Below, piece by piece: positions 8,896 to 19,166 of a DNA stretch of 46,590 bases. Under the pieces are notes generated by a model. The model did no database searches, was not told the DNA's origin, and was given only the letters and a program-made list of their open reading frames with translations. Both the position numbers and the translations under genes were made by a program. Within the stretch, counting starts at the first letter, position 1; each line of letters begins with the position of its first letter. The stretch comes from Candidatus Pelagibacter communis (GTDB taxonomy: Bacteria > Pseudomonadota > Alphaproteobacteria > Pelagibacterales > Pelagibacteraceae), in contig NZ_CVSO01000064.1 in NCBI RefSeq assembly GCF_001180105.1, positions 1-46,590 on the forward strand, in the 5' to 3' direction.

Positions 8896-9551
8896 TATAA
8901 TTTTCTACAAATTGAAAAGCCATCACCTATTGGGATAATCATATTTTCAACTCTTATATCGTTATTTACATAAGTATTAAAATCTCGAATTATCTCAGTT
9001 AAGTGTTCTTTATTGTTTTTATCTACAACTTCGCCATGCCACAAAACATTATCAATGATTATAAAACCATCCCTTTTTAATAAGTTAAAAGACAATTCAT
9101 AATATTTTTTGTAATTTTCTTTGTCAGCATCTATAAAAATCAAATCAAACAATTTTTTTTGGCTTATTAATTTATTAATTCCATTAATAGCTTCATCAAT
9201 AATAATATCAATTTTTTCTGAAACTTTTGCCTTTTCAAAGAAATTTTTTGCTACTAATGAAGTATCTTTGTTTTTATCGATAGTGGTGATCTTGGAGTCG
9301 TTTTCTAGACCAATGCACATACTTAATGAGCTAAGACCAGTAAAAGTACCAATTTCTAAAATTTCTTTCGGTCTAAATAATTTTGTTACTAAATATAAAA
9401 AATGACATTGGTTAATTGAAATTTGTAATTTCTTTTTTTTTCCAAGTGTGTCGTTATGTTTAATAATTTCATCTTGTACTGGATGTAATTTTAAAGAGTG
9501 CTCATCAATATATTTTTCTATTTGCTTATTAATAGGTAGATTTGAACTCAT
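8895..9551 (-). CDS. class I SAM-dependent O-methyltransferase
   Basis: A 218-residue enzyme of the catechol/caffeoyl-CoA O-methyltransferase family (Methyltransf_3). The SAM-binding motif EIGTFTGLSS is at residues 66-75, an acidic ribose-binding segment TTIDKN follows, and the metal-binding pair typical of this family is visible as FIDADK (D141) and IIDNVLWHG (D167, N168). TrmR-like tRNA methyltransferases belong to the same family, and the neighbours here (gatB, trhO) act on tRNA, so tRNA hydroxyuridine methylation is an attractive but unproven role. It starts 1 nt after gatB. Confidence 0.9.
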   Translation of the reverse strand: MSSNLPINKQIEKYIDEHSLKLHPVQDEIIKHNDTLGKKKKLQISINQCHFLYLVTKLFRPKEILEIGTFTGLSSLSMCIGLENDSKITTIDKNKDTSLVAKNFFEKAKVSEKIDIIIDEAINGINKLISQKKLFDLIFIDADKENYKKYYELSFNLLKRDGFIIIDNVLWHGEVVDKNNKEHLTEIIRDFNTYVNNDIRVENMIIPIGDGFSICRKL

Positions 9552-9552
9552 A

Positions 9553-11016
9553 CTAGTTCAATTTTTTCTTTAAAATATCATTTACTAACTTAGGATTGGC
9601 TTTGCCATCTGTCTTTTTCATAACTTGACCAACAAAAAAACCAAACAATTTATCTTTACCGGATTTAAATAATTCAACATTTTTAGGATTTTCTTTAATT
9701 ACATCATCTACAATTTTTTCAATTTCTTTAGGATCGCTTTGTTGTTTCAATCCCTTTTCGTCAATAATGCTTTTTGGATCTTTGCTTTCATTTGCCATTA
9801 TTTCAAAAACTGTTTTTGCAATTTTGCCAGAAATAGTACCATCTTTAATCAAGTTAATTAAAGATGATAAATTTTTAGATGAAATAGGACTTTGTGATAT
9901 TTCTAAATTTCTATCATTAAGTAATGCAAATAATTCACCTGTTATCCAGTTTGTTGCTAGCTTAATATCTGAATTTTTAATTACATCTTCAAAATATTTT
10001 GATGTTTCAATATCAGATACCAATATATTTGCCTCGTATGGAGTTAATTTAAACTTATCTACAAATCTTTTTTTCTTTTCATCAGGAAGTTCGGGTATTT
10101 CCTTTTTTATTTTTGATATGAAATCGTCAGTTAATTCGAGTGGTAACAAGTCAGGATCAGGAAAGTATCTATAATCGTGAGCATCTTCTTTTGATCTCAT
10201 CGATCTAGTCTCATTTTTTTTAGTATCAAAAAGACGAGTTTCTTGATCAATAGAGCCTCCCTCTTCTAATATATCAGCTTGACGGTTTGCTTCATATTCA
10301 ATTGCCATTTGCATAAATTTTATAGAATTGACGTTTTTAATTTCACATCTTGTGCCTAATTTTTTATCCCCTGTCTTTCTGATTGAAACATTCACATCAG
10401 CTCTTAAAGATCCTTCTTGCATATTTCCATCACAAGTTCCAAGATATCTCATAATTGATCTAAGTTTTTTGATGTATAAATTTACTTCCTCTGGAGATCT
10501 TAAATCTGGTTTGCTTACTATTTCCATAAGGGCAACTCCAGACCTATTTAAGTCTACTAGAGTGTTTTGGGGATCAATGTCATGAATACTTTTTCCTGCA
10601 TCTTGCTCTAAATGCAGCCTTTCAATACCAACTTTTTTTTCTCCATCTGGTAAATCTAATAAAATTGAACCTTCACCAACTATTGGATCTTTGTATTGAG
10701 AAATTTGATATCCTTGTGGTAAATCAGCATAAAAATAGTTTTTCCTATCAAAAATTGATTTTTTATTTATCGCTGCATTGAGACCTATGCCCGTTTTTAC
10801 TGCTTGCTTTATACAAAATTCATTTATTACTGGTAGCATTCCAGGAAATGCAGCATCTACCAAACTCACTTGGGTATTTGGTTCAGCACCAAAGTTTGTA
10901 GGCGAGTCAGAAAATAGCTTCGATTTTGAAAGAACTTGAGCATGAACTTCTAAACCAATTATAACTTCGTATTCTGAGTTACCTCTCTTTATTAAATATT
11001 CTTTATTTTTACTCAT
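9553..11016 (-). CDS. gatB: Asp/Glu-tRNA amidotransferase subunit B
   Basis: tRNA-binding and kinase subunit of GatCAB, which converts misacylated Glu-tRNA(Gln) and Asp-tRNA(Asn) to Gln- and Asn-tRNA. It has 487 residues, normal length. [20 protein letters not shown] opens the cradle domain and the segment [17 protein letters not shown] is typical of the family. The last ~150 residues form the helical plus YqeY-like tail that contacts the tRNA elbow. The start overlaps the end of gatA by 4 nt (ATGA). Confidence 0.97.
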   Translation of the reverse strand: MSKNKEYLIKRGNSEYEVIIGLEVHAQVLSKSKLFSDSPTNFGAEPNTQVSLVDAAFPGMLPVINEFCIKQAVKTGIGLNAAINKKSIFDRKNYFYADLPQGYQISQYKDPIVGEGSILLDLPDGEKKVGIERLHLEQDAGKSIHDIDPQNTLVDLNRSGVALMEIVSKPDLRSPEEVNLYIKKLRSIMRYLGTCDGNMQEGSLRADVNVSIRKTGDKKLGTRCEIKNVNSIKFMQMAIEYEANRQADILEEGGSIDQETRLFDTKKNETRSMRSKEDAHDYRYFPDPDLLPLELTDDFISKIKKEIPELPDEKKKRFVDKFKLTPYEANILVSDIETSKYFEDVIKNSDIKLATNWITGELFALLNDRNLEISQSPISSKNLSSLINLIKDGTISGKIAKTVFEIMANESKDPKSIIDEKGLKQQSDPKEIEKIVDDVIKENPKNVELFKSGKDKLFGFFVGQVMKKTDGKANPKLVNDILKKKLN

Positions 11017-12470
11017 TTAATCCACCAATCCTGCAAATTGTTTTTGAAACTTAATTCTTTTTCCATTGAATATGAAATATCTAATAAATTCTGCTCTTCA
11101 AATGCTTTGCCTATTAGTTGTAAGCCTAAAGGATAATTATTTTTATCTTTACCTGCTGGAATAGATATAGCTGGCAGTCCTGACAAATTGACTGGCACTG
11201 TAAAGATATCATTTAGATACATTGATACAGGATCATCTGTTTTGTCACCAATCTTGAAGGCCGAACTAGGTGTGGAAGGAGTCAAAATTGCATCTACAGA
11301 TTTATAAGCTTCATCAAAATCATTTTTGATTAATCTTCTAATTTTTTGTGCTTTTAAATAATATGCATCATAATAACCAGATGACAAAACATATGTTCCA
11401 ATCATTATTCTTCTTTTTACTTCATCACCAAAACCTTCTGATCTTGTGTTTTCATACATACTGATCAAATTTTCTCCCTCAGAACGATATCCGTACTTTA
11501 CTCCATCATACCTAGCTAGGTTAGAAGATGCTTCAGCTGGTGCAACTATATAATAAGCAGGCAATGCGTACTTAGTGTGAGGTAAAGATATATCGATAAT
11601 TTTTGCTCCTAATTTTTTTAATAAAGTAATTCCATCTTGCCACAAACTTTCAATCTCCTTAGGCATGCCATCGACTCTATATTCTTTTGGAATACCAATT
11701 TTTTTTCCTTTAATATTAGAACTTAACGATTTGAAATAATCACCTCTCTTAAAATTTACCGATGTTGAATCTTTTGTATCGTACTTACTTATAACATCTA
11801 ACATTAATGCAGCGTCAGACACATCCTGAGTCATCGGTCCTGCTTGATCTAATGAAGAAGCAAATGCAACAATACCATATCGAGAACAACTGCCATATGT
11901 TGGTTTCAAACCCACAGTACCAGTAAAAGACGCTGGTTGTCTTATTGAACCTCCAGTATCAGTTCCAATAGTTGCTGGTGTCAATTTAGCTGCAAGTGCT
12001 GAAGCTGATCCACCTGAAGACCCACCTGGCACAACTTTTTTACCAACTGGACTTTCGACATTTCCAAAAAAACTAGTTTCGTTTGATGAACCCATTGCAA
12101 ATTCATCACAGTTAAGTTTTCCAAGCAAAATAGCCCCTTCATCCCATAAATGTTGGGTTACAGTGGACTCGTAACTAGGAATAAAATTTGAAAGTATTTT
12201 ACTTCCAGCTGTTGTCTTTAGATTATTGGTACAAAAAAGATCTTTAACTGCAAGAGGAACTCCAGGCAGCTTGTAATCAAAATTTCCCTTTTCATCAAAT
12301 TTTTTGGCTTTTTCAATTGCATTTTCAAAATCGGTAGTGATGTATGTATTCAAATCTTTCGATTTTTCAGCTCTAGCAATATATGCTTTTGTAATTTCTT
12401 GAGAAGATAATTCTTTATTTTTAATTTTATCAATTAAAGCTGATAAAGTAAGATTTATTATATCACTCAT
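11013..12470 (-). CDS. gatA: Asp/Glu-tRNA amidotransferase subunit A
   Basis: Glutaminase subunit of GatCAB, 485 residues, amidase-signature family. The Ser-cis-Ser-Lys triad is present: K76 (PLAVKDLF), S151 and S175 ([14 protein letters not shown] and [13 protein letters not shown]). It releases ammonia from glutamine and channels it to GatB. It overlaps gatC at its start and gatB at its end by 4 nt each, which indicates coupled translation of the three subunits. Confidence 0.97.
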   Translation of the reverse strand: MSDIINLTLSALIDKIKNKELSSQEITKAYIARAEKSKDLNTYITTDFENAIEKAKKFDEKGNFDYKLPGVPLAVKDLFCTNNLKTTAGSKILSNFIPSYESTVTQHLWDEGAILLGKLNCDEFAMGSSNETSFFGNVESPVGKKVVPGGSSGGSASALAAKLTPATIGTDTGGSIRQPASFTGTVGLKPTYGSCSRYGIVAFASSLDQAGPMTQDVSDAALMLDVISKYDTKDSTSVNFKRGDYFKSLSSNIKGKKIGIPKEYRVDGMPKEIESLWQDGITLLKKLGAKIIDISLPHTKYALPAYYIVAPAEASSNLARYDGVKYGYRSEGENLISMYENTRSEGFGDEVKRRIMIGTYVLSSGYYDAYYLKAQKIRRLIKNDFDEAYKSVDAILTPSTPSSAFKIGDKTDDPVSMYLNDIFTVPVNLSGLPAISIPAGKDKNNYPLGLQLIGKAFEEQNLLDISYSMEKELSFKNNLQDWWIK

Positions 12471-12754
12471 TCTACAACCTTTGGTACGACAAAAAAATCT
12501 TTATTTTCGTCTGGTGAATTTTTTAAAATTTGTTCTCTTATATTTTTTGTTTTGACCTCATCGCCTCTTAATTTCAATGATGTTTCGGCAATTGATGTCA
12601 GCGGGTCCACTTTTTTAGTATCAACTTTATTTAAAGCTTCGATAAATTCAAAAATAGAATTTAGATCTTTTTCAAGTTCTTTTGCTTTTTTATCATCTAT
12701 GGAAATTCTTGATAATTTTGCTATATGTTTAATTGTTTTAAGATCTATGCTCAT
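12467..12754 (-). CDS. gatC: Asp/Glu-tRNA amidotransferase subunit C
   Basis: Small GatCAB subunit of 95 residues that holds GatA and GatB together. The N-terminal helix reads [14 protein letters not shown] and the central helix [17 protein letters not shown], followed by the DPLTS turn, all typical. It is the first gene of a six-gene leftward run and is divergent from ruvX, with 50 nt between the two start codons. Confidence 0.95.
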   Translation of the reverse strand: MSIDLKTIKHIAKLSRISIDDKKAKELEKDLNSIFEFIEALNKVDTKKVDPLTSIAETSLKLRGDEVKTKNIREQILKNSPDENKDFFVVPKVVE

Positions 12755-12783
12755 ATGATAATTAAATTTAAAGGAAAAATATC

Positions 12784-12789
12784 ATTATA
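12784..12789 (-). promoter_or_regulatory. candidate -10 element for the gatC run
   Basis: In the 50-nt divergent gap between gatC and ruvX, the minus strand reads TATAAT, a perfect -10 consensus, about 30 nt before the gatC start. No convincing -35 hexamer lies at the right distance. The overlapping plus-strand TATATAAG could serve ruvX. Low to moderate support in such AT-rich DNA. Confidence 0.35.
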
Positions 12790-12804
12790 TAAGAAAAAAA
12801 CAAT

Positions 12805-13260
12805 ATGATCACTTTAAAGGAACTCAAGTCTAAAATTGATAAAAACGCAAGGTTAATTGGTTTAGATCTTGGAAAAAAGAGAATTGGTGTTTCAATCTGT
12901 GATCATAAACGAATTGTAGCGACTCCTTTTAAAACTATAGAATATGTTGATCATGAAAATTTTATCAGTGAACTTTTAGAAATAATTGATCAAGAAAATA
13001 TAAAGGCTATTGTTGTAGGAAATCCATTGAATATGGATGGAAGTAAGGGCCCCTCTTCTCAATCAGCTTTAGACAAAGCTAAGATGATTGAGAATAAAAC
13101 AAATACACCTGTGGCTTTATGGGATGAGAGATTATCAACTGTCGGTGCCTTTAAGATATCAAGTCAATTAGACATTAATGTATCTAAAAGAGTTCAAAAA
13201 ATAGATGAAAATGCAGCAACGTTTATATTGCAGGGAGCGATTGAATTCTTAAATAATTAA
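12805..13260 (+). CDS. ruvX: RuvX/YqgF family Holliday-junction resolvase-like nuclease
   Basis: RNase H-fold protein of 151 residues. The first catalytic strand reads [17 protein letters not shown] with Asp21, and [10 protein letters not shown] and LWDERLST follow as in YqgF. Homologues are linked to pre-16S rRNA 5' end processing and to resolvase-like activity. The ruvX-pyrB-pyrC-plsY arrangement, with gat genes on the other side, matches other Alphaproteobacteria. 41 nt separate its stop from the chosen pyrB start. Confidence 0.93.
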   Translation: MITLKELKSKIDKNARLIGLDLGKKRIGVSICDHKRIVATPFKTIEYVDHENFISELLEIIDQENIKAIVVGNPLNMDGSKGPSSQSALDKAKMIENKTNTPVALWDERLSTVGAFKISSQLDINVSKRVQKIDENAATFILQGAIEFLNN

Positions 13261-13301
13261 GCTTGCAATATCAATGCTTTAAAGCTATAGAGTTGGTTTT
13301 A

Positions 13302-14243
13302 ATGGCTATAAACAATAACGCTATTAAAATTTCTCAAAAACACCTACTAGGTATCCAAGATCTTTCTATTTCAGATGTAAAACTTATCTTAGATGAAGCA
13401 AAGAAATTTATTTCACTAAATAAAAGTAAAAACAAAAAGTTAGATATTCTTAGAGGAAAAACTCAAATAAATCTTTTTTTTGAACCTTCGACGAGAACCC
13501 AAAGTTCTTTTGAACTAGCTGGAAAGAGACTTGGTGCAGATGTGATGTCGATGAATATAACTAATTCTGCTATTAAAAAAGGTGAAACATTAATCGACAC
13601 TGCAATGACACTAAATGCAATGCATCCAGATATAATTGTAGTAAGACATCAAGATAGTGGTGCATCAAATCTTCTTTCACAGAAAGTAAATTGTTCAGTT
13701 CTAAACGCTGGTGATGGTAGACGTGAACATCCAACACAAGCTTTACTTGATGCGCTTACAATAATCGAAAAAAAGAAAAAAATTGAAGGTTTGCGAATTG
13801 CTATTTGTGGAGATATTTTACACTCAAGAGTAGCTAGATCAAATATTTTTTTGTTAAACATGTTAGGTGCTGAGGTAAATATAGTCGCGCCAACAAATCT
13901 CATGCCAAAAGATATTGAAAAATTTGGAGTTAAAACATTTTCAAATATGAAAGAAGGTGTGAAAGATTGTGATATAGTTATGATGTTAAGGTTACAAAAT
14001 GAGAGGATGAGTAGTTCATTTTTGTCATCAAATAGAGAGTATTATGAGTATTATGGCTTAACTCCTGACAAACTAGAAAAAGCAAAGAAAGATGCAATAA
14101 TTATGCATCCTGGACCAATGAATAGAGGTATTGAAATTGATACCAAACTCGCTGACGATATAAATAAAAGCGTAATCAAAGAACAGGTTGAGTTGGGTGT
14201 TGCGGTAAGAATGGCTTGTTTAAAAATTTTTTGTGAAAAATGA
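13302..14243 (+). CDS. pyrB: aspartate carbamoyltransferase catalytic subunit
   Basis: Catalyses carbamoyl phosphate plus aspartate to carbamoyl aspartate, the second step of pyrimidine synthesis. I start it at ATG 13302 (313 residues) because the 13 residues encoded upstream from a TTG at 13263 do not resemble the family. The carbamoyl-phosphate loop [20 protein letters not shown] has STRT at residues 63-66; [12 protein letters not shown] and MHPGPMNRG, also substrate-binding, are intact. No pyrI is adjacent, so the holoenzyme may instead assemble with the dihydroorotase-like protein encoded next, which it overlaps by 4 nt. Confidence 0.96.
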   Translation: MAINNNAIKISQKHLLGIQDLSISDVKLILDEAKKFISLNKSKNKKLDILRGKTQINLFFEPSTRTQSSFELAGKRLGADVMSMNITNSAIKKGETLIDTAMTLNAMHPDIIVVRHQDSGASNLLSQKVNCSVLNAGDGRREHPTQALLDALTIIEKKKKIEGLRIAICGDILHSRVARSNIFLLNMLGAEVNIVAPTNLMPKDIEKFGVKTFSNMKEGVKDCDIVMMLRLQNERMSSSFLSSNREYYEYYGLTPDKLEKAKKDAIIMHPGPMNRGIEIDTKLADDINKSVIKEQVELGVAVRMACLKIFCEK

Positions 14244-15526
14244 AGAAACAATATTTTTTAAATGCAAACATAGTTGATCCAGCCAATTCTGTGGAGGAAT
14301 TAGGTGGTTTAATTATTAATGAGAATGGAAAAATTGAGGCAATAGGAAAAAAAGTAAATAAAAATAATATTCCCTCACGTGAAAAATTCACAGATCTCAA
14401 AGAAAAATATATATTTCCCGGTTTAATCGATATGAGGGTTTTTGTTGGGGAGCCAGGCTTTGAGTATAAAGAGAATTTTAAAACATTAAGTAATGCCGCC
14501 TTAGCAGGTGGGGTTACATCTGTTGTTACAATGCCAAATACTTCACCTGTTATTGATAACGTTTCCATGGTTGATTTTTTAAAAAGGAGAGGACGAGATA
14601 AATCAAAAATAAATATATATCCAACTGCTACCTTAACTAAAAATCTTGAAGGTAATAATATGAATGAGTTCGGCCTTTTACAAAAAAAAGGAATAATTGG
14701 TTTCACGGATGGAATAAAAACAATTCAAAACACAAGAGTAATGTCTAGAATAATGAAATCTGCTTACGATTTGAACTCATTGATCATACAACATGCTGAA
14801 GATTTCGAATTAGCAAAAAACGGCCAGGTTAATGATGGGATTATCGCAACTAAATTGGGTCTACATGGTATACCAGATTATGCAGAGAAAATAATTATAG
14901 AAAGAGACTTAAGTTTACTTCAGGATTATAATTGCAGATATCATATTTCACAAGTATCTTCAGCAAAATCTTTGGAAGTAATCAAACGTAGCAAAGATAA
15001 CGTAAACTTTACAACTGGAGTTTCTATTAACAATTTATCACTTAACGAAAATGATATTGGAGATTTTAGAACTTTTTTAAAACTTTCTCCACCACTTCGA
15101 ACAGAGGATGATAGACTTTCATTAATAAAAGGTATTAATCAAGATTTAATTGAAGTCATAGTTTCAGATCACAAACCTGAAGACGAAGAATCAAAAAGAT
15201 TAACGTTCTCACAAGCTGCAACTGGAGCATCGGGTATAGAAACTTTATTATCCCTCGCTTTAGAGTTATTTCACAATGAGTCTTTAAAACTATCTAAAAT
15301 AATTCAGTGTTTAACAAGTAATCCTGCAAAAATATTAAAGATAGATAAGGGAAGTTTATCTATAGGAAATGATGCTGACTTTTGTATAGTTGATTTATTT
15401 AAACCATGGATAGTAAAAAAAGAAAATATGATAAGTAAATCTAAAAATACATGCATAGAAGATAAAAAACTTCAAGGTAAAGTGCTTAATACATATATTA
15501 AAGGTGTAGAACTATATAAATGTTAA
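14240..15526 (+). CDS. dihydroorotase-like protein lacking the HxH metal motif
   Basis: Class I dihydroorotase homologue, 428 residues, in the amidohydrolase superfamily. The segment that should read D-x-H-x-H is [13 protein letters not shown], with R66 and F68 in place of both zinc-binding His. Later landmarks remain: MPNTSPVID, a His in [20 protein letters not shown] and VSDHKPED. I recall alphaproteobacterial PyrC proteins of the same [10 protein letters not shown] form beside pyrB, and the Pseudomonas PyrC' case, where an inactive dihydroorotase-like chain supports aspartate carbamoyltransferase assembly. A structural role with PyrB is therefore likely, and the active dihydroorotase should lie elsewhere. 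It would usually be annotated pyrC. Confidence 0.92.
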   Translation: MKKQYFLNANIVDPANSVEELGGLIINENGKIEAIGKKVNKNNIPSREKFTDLKEKYIFPGLIDMRVFVGEPGFEYKENFKTLSNAALAGGVTSVVTMPNTSPVIDNVSMVDFLKRRGRDKSKINIYPTATLTKNLEGNNMNEFGLLQKKGIIGFTDGIKTIQNTRVMSRIMKSAYDLNSLIIQHAEDFELAKNGQVNDGIIATKLGLHGIPDYAEKIIIERDLSLLQDYNCRYHISQVSSAKSLEVIKRSKDNVNFTTGVSINNLSLNENDIGDFRTFLKLSPPLRTEDDRLSLIKGINQDLIEVIVSDHKPEDEESKRLTFSQAATGASGIETLLSLALELFHNESLKLSKIIQCLTSNPAKILKIDKGSLSIGNDADFCIVDLFKPWIVKKENMISKSKNTCIEDKKLQGKVLNTYIKGVELYKC

Positions 15527-16107
15527 ATTTTGATTTATTTTTAATTATACTAGTAAGTTATTTATTTGGATCCATACCCTTTGGGTTACTTTTAACTAAA
15601 ATTTTTTTAAAAAAAGATATCCGTGAAATAGGATCTGGTAATATTGGTGCAACAAATGTATTAAGATCTGGTAACAAAATTTTAGGCTACTCAACTTTGG
15701 TTCTAGATATATTAAAAGCTGTTCTTCCAATTTTATATGTAAAATTTTTCATGAACGATTATTTGTATATATCTGCATTGTCAATTTTTATAGGACACGT
15801 CTTCCCTATTTGGTTAAAGTTTAAAGGTGGTAAAGGTGTTGCATCTTATCTTGGAATTCTTTGTTGTTTGGATATTTTTACTGCCTTAATTTTTGGAGTC
15901 GTCTGGATTTCTATTTTTATACTCTTTAAGTTTTCATCATTAAGTTCCCTACTTGCAAGTTTAACAATTCCAATTTTTCAGTTTTTTTATAATTCTAATT
16001 CTGACTACTATTTTTACTTTATGATGTTCATTTTGATTTTTTTCACACATAGAGAAAATATAAAACGCTTGAGAAATAATACAGAATCTAAATCAAAAAT
16101 TTATTAA
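15520..16107 (+). CDS. plsY: acyl-phosphate:glycerol-3-phosphate acyltransferase
   Basis: Inner-membrane enzyme of 195 residues with about five membrane segments that acylates glycerol-3-phosphate at position 1, the first step of phospholipid synthesis. All three conserved loops are present: SIPFGLLLTK, IGSGNIGATNVLRSG and GHVFPIWLKFKGGKGVAS. The start lies inside the last codons of the preceding gene (7-nt overlap). Only 36 nt separate it from topA; many Alphaproteobacteria carry dprA at that point. Confidence 0.96.
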   Translation: MLNFDLFLIILVSYLFGSIPFGLLLTKIFLKKDIREIGSGNIGATNVLRSGNKILGYSTLVLDILKAVLPILYVKFFMNDYLYISALSIFIGHVFPIWLKFKGGKGVASYLGILCCLDIFTALIFGVVWISIFILFKFSSLSSLLASLTIPIFQFFYNSNSDYYFYFMMFILIFFTHRENIKRLRNNTESKSKIY

Positions 16108-16143
16108 TTTGACTATCAATCTTATTTATGATTTTTTGTTTAC

Positions 16144-18705
16144 ATGAATCTAGTAATTGTTGAAAGTCCCGCTAAAGCAAAAACAATAAATAAATATCTA
16201 GGAAATGATTATACGGTCCTTGCTAGTTATGGACATATTAGAGATCTTCCATCTAAGAATGGCTCAGTAGATCCTGAAAATGAATTTAAGATGATTTGGG
16301 AAATTGATAGTTTTTCTAAAAAATATTTAAAAGAAATTTCTGATGTAGCAAAAGACTCTAAAAAGATAATACTTGCCACAGACCCTGACAGAGAAGGTGA
16401 AGCAATTGCATGGCATGTTAAAGAATTTTTAAATGAAAAAAAACTACTCAAGGATAAAAAAATTGAGAGAGTTGTTTTTAACGAAATAACTAAAAAGGCA
16501 GTCACAAATGGAATAGAAAATCCAAGAGAAATCGAATCTGATCTTGTAAATGCTTACATGGCAAGGCGTGCCTTAGATTATTTAGTAGGTTTTAATATTT
16601 CTCCCATACTTTGGACTAAACTCCCGGGATCTAAATCAGCAGGTAGAGTACAATCTGTTGCTCTGAGACTTTTAACCGAAAGAGAACATGAAATTGAAAT
16701 TTTTAAGCCTGAGGAATTTTGGTCTTTAAAAGTAAATTTTAAAACAAATGATGGAAGTTTAATAACATCAAATATTTTTCAAATTGAAAACAAAAAAGTT
16801 GAAAAGTTTAGTTTCAAAAATAAAAACGATATTAATAAAGCAATAGAAAAAATAAAAAACGATAAATATAAAATTACAGATATTACATCAAAAATATATA
16901 CTAGAAATCCTTCTGGACCTTTTACAACTTCAACATTACAACAGTCAGCTTCAAGCAAGCTTAGTTTTGGTGCCTCAAGAACAATGCAAATTGCTCAAAG
17001 GCTGTATCAGGGTATTGAAATTGAAGGTGAAACAAAAGGATTAATCACTTACATGCGAACAGATGGTACCAATATATCTAAAGAAGCTTTGCCAGTTTTT
17101 AGAAACTTTATAAGTGATAACTTTGGTAATGAATATTTACCTGATCAACCAATTAATTACTCGGGTAAAAAGGCAAAAAATGCGCAAGAAGCTCATGAGG
17201 CTATAAGACCAACAGAAATAAGTAATACACCTGAAAAAATGAAAAAATATTTAAGCTCAGATCAAAATAAATTATATAACTTGATTTGGTCAAGAGCTCT
17301 ATCTTCACAAATGACACCAGCAAAGTTTGATAGAAAAACAATTATTATTGAATCAAATAACAATGAACATATCTTTAAGTCATCGGGTTCAACGATAGTG
17401 TTTGATGGTTTTATGAAGGTAATTAATTTAGATGATGACAGTAACGATGAAAATATTTTACCTAAAGTAGAAAAAGGAGAAGTGAATATATCTGATTTTA
17501 TAGATGAACAACACTTTACTCAACCACCCCCAAGATATTCTGAGGCTAGTTTAGTTAAAAAATTAGAGGAATTAGGTATTGGTCGTCCCTCTACGTACGC
17601 AAGTATTATTTCTGTAATATCTAATAGAGGTTATGCAGATGTTGTTAACAAAAGATTTTTTCCAACTGATAGAGGAAAACTTTTATCTGCCTTTCTTGAA
17701 AAACTTTTTGCAAAATATGTTGATTATGACTTTACTGCAAAATTAGAAGATCAATTAGATGACATAACTTCAGGAAAAGAAAATTGGCTAAGTGTACTAG
17801 ATCAATTCTGGAAAGATTTTAATAAGAATGTCTCGTCTGTGAAAGAGATAAGAACTAGAGAAGTTCTGGATATGCTAAATGAAAGCTTGGGTAATTTAAT
17901 ATTTTATACAAATGATGATGGAAAAATCGACAGATCTTGCAAATTATGTACTAATGGTACACTAAGTTTGAAAAATAGTTTTAGAGGAGGTGCGTTTATT
18001 GGTTGTTCTAATTATCCAGAATGCAAGTTTACAAGACCACTTTCCAAGATTAAGGCATCTCAACAAATAAATTTAGCAGAACCTAAATTAATTGGTAAAA
18101 ATGATAATGATAAAGAAATTTATTTAAAAAATGGAAGATTTGGTCCTTATTTACAATACGAATTATTAGAAGATGAAATAGTAAAAACAAAAAAAAGAAA
18201 AACGAAGAAAGAAGAAAATAATTTAAAAAATGTATCGATCCCTAAAGGCTTAGATATAGAAAATATAGATTTAGAAAAAGCAAAATATCTATGCTCTCTA
18301 CCTAAAATCTTAGGTACTCACCCAGATATTGGCAAAGAAATTACAGTCAACGTTGGTAGATTTGGACCATATTTAAAGTGCGAAAACAAATCCGCTAGAA
18401 TAGAAAGTGTGGATGAATTATTTTCAATTGGTTTAAACAGAGCTATAACTTTAATATCTGAAGCGAAACCCGGAAGAATGTCTTCATCAATGATTAAAGA
18501 TTTAGGTGAACATCCTGAAGACAAAAAACCTGTAAGAGTCATGAAGGGTCAATATGGACCTTACATAAAGTATAAATCACTCAATGCAACTATTCCTGAA
18601 GAAAAGGATCCAACAGAATTGACAATGGAAGAAGCTTTGATATTGATTGAGAAACGGAAAGAATACGATAAAACAAAAAAATCAAAAAAAAGGAAATCAA
18701 AATGA
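16144..18705 (+). CDS. topA: DNA topoisomerase I
   Basis: Type IA topoisomerase of 853 residues that relaxes negative supercoils. The Toprim domain shows VIVESPAKAKTI at the N terminus and ATDPDREGEAIAWH near residue 80. The active-site Tyr is Y303 in LITYMRTDGTNIS. One C4 zinc ribbon follows (C599, C602, C621, C627). The C-terminal tail holds three topoisomerase C-terminal repeats marked by GRFGPYLQYE, GRFGPYLKCE and GQYGPYIKYK, then a Lys-rich end. It overlaps the RidA-family gene by 4 nt. Confidence 0.97.
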   Translation: MNLVIVESPAKAKTINKYLGNDYTVLASYGHIRDLPSKNGSVDPENEFKMIWEIDSFSKKYLKEISDVAKDSKKIILATDPDREGEAIAWHVKEFLNEKKLLKDKKIERVVFNEITKKAVTNGIENPREIESDLVNAYMARRALDYLVGFNISPILWTKLPGSKSAGRVQSVALRLLTEREHEIEIFKPEEFWSLKVNFKTNDGSLITSNIFQIENKKVEKFSFKNKNDINKAIEKIKNDKYKITDITSKIYTRNPSGPFTTSTLQQSASSKLSFGASRTMQIAQRLYQGIEIEGETKGLITYMRTDGTNISKEALPVFRNFISDNFGNEYLPDQPINYSGKKAKNAQEAHEAIRPTEISNTPEKMKKYLSSDQNKLYNLIWSRALSSQMTPAKFDRKTIIIESNNNEHIFKSSGSTIVFDGFMKVINLDDDSNDENILPKVEKGEVNISDFIDEQHFTQPPPRYSEASLVKKLEELGIGRPSTYASIISVISNRGYADVVNKRFFPTDRGKLLSAFLEKLFAKYVDYDFTAKLEDQLDDITSGKENWLSVLDQFWKDFNKNVSSVKEIRTREVLDMLNESLGNLIFYTNDDGKIDRSCKLCTNGTLSLKNSFRGGAFIGCSNYPECKFTRPLSKIKASQQINLAEPKLIGKNDNDKEIYLKNGRFGPYLQYELLEDEIVKTKKRKTKKEENNLKNVSIPKGLDIENIDLEKAKYLCSLPKILGTHPDIGKEITVNVGRFGPYLKCENKSARIESVDELFSIGLNRAITLISEAKPGRMSSSMIKDLGEHPEDKKPVRVMKGQYGPYIKYKSLNATIPEEKDPTELTMEEALILIEKRKEYDKTKKSKKRKSK

Positions 18706-19163
18706 GTTACGAAGAAAAGATAAAAGAATTAAAAATTAATCTTCCTGAGGCAAAAGCACCTGTTGGAAATTATGTTGCAACAAAAGTTTCAGGAAAAATG
18801 TTATTTGTATCTGGACAAATTTCTATTGATGAAGCTGGTCAGTTAATTAAAGGTAAAGTTGGTAAAGATTTAGATACAGAAGCTGGTTATAATGCTGCCA
18901 AAAGATGTGCGTTAAGTATTATTGCACAAGTAAAAAAAGCTTGTGATAATGATTTATCAAAAGTCAAATCGTGTGTAAAATTAACAGGATTTGTTAATTC
19001 AACAGATGATTTTATAGATCAACCTAAGGTATTAAATGGTGCATCAGATCTAATAGCTTCAGTTTTTGGTGACGCTGGTATGCATGCTAGGGCTGCTGTA
19101 AGTACAAATAGTTTGCCGTTAGGTGTTTCAGTAGAAGTAGATGCAATATTTGAGTTGAAATAA
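18702..19163 (+). CDS. RidA (YjgF/YER057c) family protein
   Basis: A 153-residue protein of the Rid superfamily, longer than classical RidA (about 128) because of an extra N-terminal helix. R130 and E145 (HARAAVSTNSLPLGVSVEVDA) have the same 15-residue spacing as the Arg/Glu pair of RidA that acts on enamine/imine intermediates, so deaminase-type activity is possible. It may belong to a related Rid subgroup rather than RidA itself. It is coupled to topA by an ATGA overlap, in a position where rnr often follows topA in Alphaproteobacteria. Exact substrate unknown. Confidence 0.88.
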   Translation: MSYEEKIKELKINLPEAKAPVGNYVATKVSGKMLFVSGQISIDEAGQLIKGKVGKDLDTEAGYNAAKRCALSIIAQVKKACDNDLSKVKSCVKLTGFVNSTDDFIDQPKVLNGASDLIASVFGDAGMHARAAVSTNSLPLGVSVEVDAIFELK

Positions 19164-19166
19164 ATT

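Noticed and set aside
13263-13301. TTG start giving pyrB 13 more residues
   Set aside because: The extra residues are unlike the family and ATG 13302 is a better start.
14176-14706. A 176-codon open frame antisense to the pyrB/pyrC junction
   Set aside because: Fully covered by two strongly supported genes on the other strand; its Phe/Ser-rich product is what AT-rich antisense DNA gives.
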